From NCBI RefSeq assembly GCF_026898135.2, contig NZ_CP114035.2:6179501-6243500 (forward strand): 64,000 bases of DNA, read 5' to 3'. Both the position numbers and the translations under genes were made by a program. Below the pieces are notes generated by a model. That model saw only the letters and a program-made list of their open reading frames with translations, did not search any database and had not been told where the DNA came from. The stretch's first letter is position 1. Each line of letters begins with the position of its first letter. Source of the stretch: Pseudomonas fortuita (GTDB lineage: Bacteria > Pseudomonadota > Gammaproteobacteria > Pseudomonadales > Pseudomonadaceae). This document shows, piece by piece, positions 63,336-64,000 of this stretch.

Positions 63336-64000
63336 ATGCACACAGATGACCTCTCCCTCCTGCTGAACTCCCTCAACGATGCTCAACGCCAGGCCGTCGC
63401 GGCCAAGCTCGGGCGTCAACTGGTGCTTGCTGGCGCCGGCTCCGGTAAAACCCGCGTGCTGGTGCATCGCATCGCCTGGCTGATCCAGGTGGAACAAGCA
63501 TCGCCGCACTCAATCCTGTCGGTGACGTTCACCAACAAGGCTGCGGCAGAAATGCGCCATCGGATCGAGCAACTGCTGGGGATCAACCCGGCAGGCATGT
63601 GGGTCGGTACCTTCCACGGGCTGGCCCATCGCCTGCTGCGGGCCCACTGGCAGGAAGCACGGCTGGTGCAGAACTTCCAGATCCTCGACAGCGATGACCA
63701 GCAGCGCCTGATCAAGCGGGTCATGCGCGAACTGGGGCTGGACGAGCAGAAGTGGCCGGCACGCCAGGCCCAGTGGTTCATCAACGGGCAGAAGGATGAA
63801 GGCCTGCGCCCGCAGCATATACAGGCGGGGGGCGACCTGTTCCTGGCGACCATGCGCGAGGTGTATACCGCCTACGAACAGGCCTGTGAGCGCGCGGGGG
63901 TCATCGACTTCTCCGAACTATTGCTGCGTGCACTGGACCTGTGGCGCGACCACCCGGGCCTGCTTGAGCACTACCAGCGGCGCTTCCAGCATGTACTGGT
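63336..64000 (+). CDS. uvrD: DNA helicase II UvrD, N-terminal part
   Basis: Superfamily-1 3'-to-5' helicase acting in nucleotide-excision and mismatch repair. The window holds the first 221 codons: DLSLLLNSLNDAQRQAVAA, the Q-motif region, Walker A AGAGSGKT (residues 32-39), motif Ia TFTNKAAAEMRHRI, GTFHGLAHRLLR and DFSELLLRAL. The N-terminus is of the UvrD type, not Rep. The frame is open at the right edge. The start at 63336 is preceded by no strong Shine-Dalgarno. Confidence 0.95.
   Translation, partial: MHTDDLSLLLNSLNDAQRQAVAAKLGRQLVLAGAGSGKTRVLVHRIAWLIQVEQASPHSILSVTFTNKAAAEMRHRIEQLLGINPAGMWVGTFHGLAHRLLRAHWQEARLVQNFQILDSDDQQRLIKRVMRELGLDEQKWPARQAQWFINGQKDEGLRPQHIQAGGDLFLATMREVYTAYEQACERAGVIDFSELLLRALDLWRDHPGLLEHYQRRFQHVL

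Overview
The window is a GC-rich, almost fully coding piece of a Pseudomonas chromosome, most likely of the P. putida group. The gene order algC-argB-pyrE-crc-rph-gmk ... rpoZ-spoT ... exbB-exbD-tonB-oxyR-recG ... phoBR ... pstSCAB-phoU ... purEK ... aspA ... pycAB ... zwf ... uvrD, together with many P. putida-type REP palindromes (GTGGGAGCGGG core), matches what I recall of the origin-proximal end of that species' chromosome. That placement is recalled, not computed. I see no prophage, insertion sequence, integron, CRISPR array, rRNA or tRNA.

Layout. 1-6 kb: end of algC, argB, pyrE, the catabolite-repression protein crc, rph, the YicC endoribonuclease and gmk. 6-11 kb: an amino-acid/polyamine permease, a gamma-glutamyl-GABA hydrolase and a gamma-glutamylpolyamine synthetase with a divergent LysR regulator. 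11-15.8 kb: rpoZ, spoT, ridA, a lipoprotein and a nucleotide-sugar epimerase-like protein. 15.9-22.7 kb: the TonB energy-transducing operon, oxyR-recG and an HDOD signalling protein. 22.7-27.2 kb: HU, rubredoxin and its reductase, ubiC-ubiA. 27.2-40.1 kb: phosphate control: phoB-phoR, a CNNM/CorC-like membrane protein, a LytM peptidase, an orphan response regulator, then phoU and pstBACS on the minus strand, with candidate Pho boxes before phoB and pstS. 40-46 kb: an MHS transporter, a thioesterase, a mutarotase, small envelope proteins and purEK. 46-55.5 kb: aspA with a divergent LysR, an AraC regulator next to an acetylpolyamine deacetylase and polyamine-binding protein, a MocR regulator divergent from a PaiB-like protein, and two GNATs. 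55.6-64 kb: two-subunit pyruvate carboxylase with a PycR-like regulator, an RpiR regulator divergent from zwf, a small unknown gene, and the start of uvrD.

Most of this is core metabolism and regulation. The strongest unexplained structure is in the MocR gene at 52033-53562. It holds three perfect DnaA-box 9-mers (TTATCCACA), plus a 12-bp tandem array of five box-like units that encode a degenerate tetrapeptide repeat in the linker between the two domains. Other leads are a LexA-like box before uvrD, a HexR-type palindrome over the rpiR-zwf promoter, LysR- and AraC-type operator candidates, two identical 36-bp palindromes 6.4 kb apart, and a fresh 92-bp tandem duplication of REP DNA after crc.
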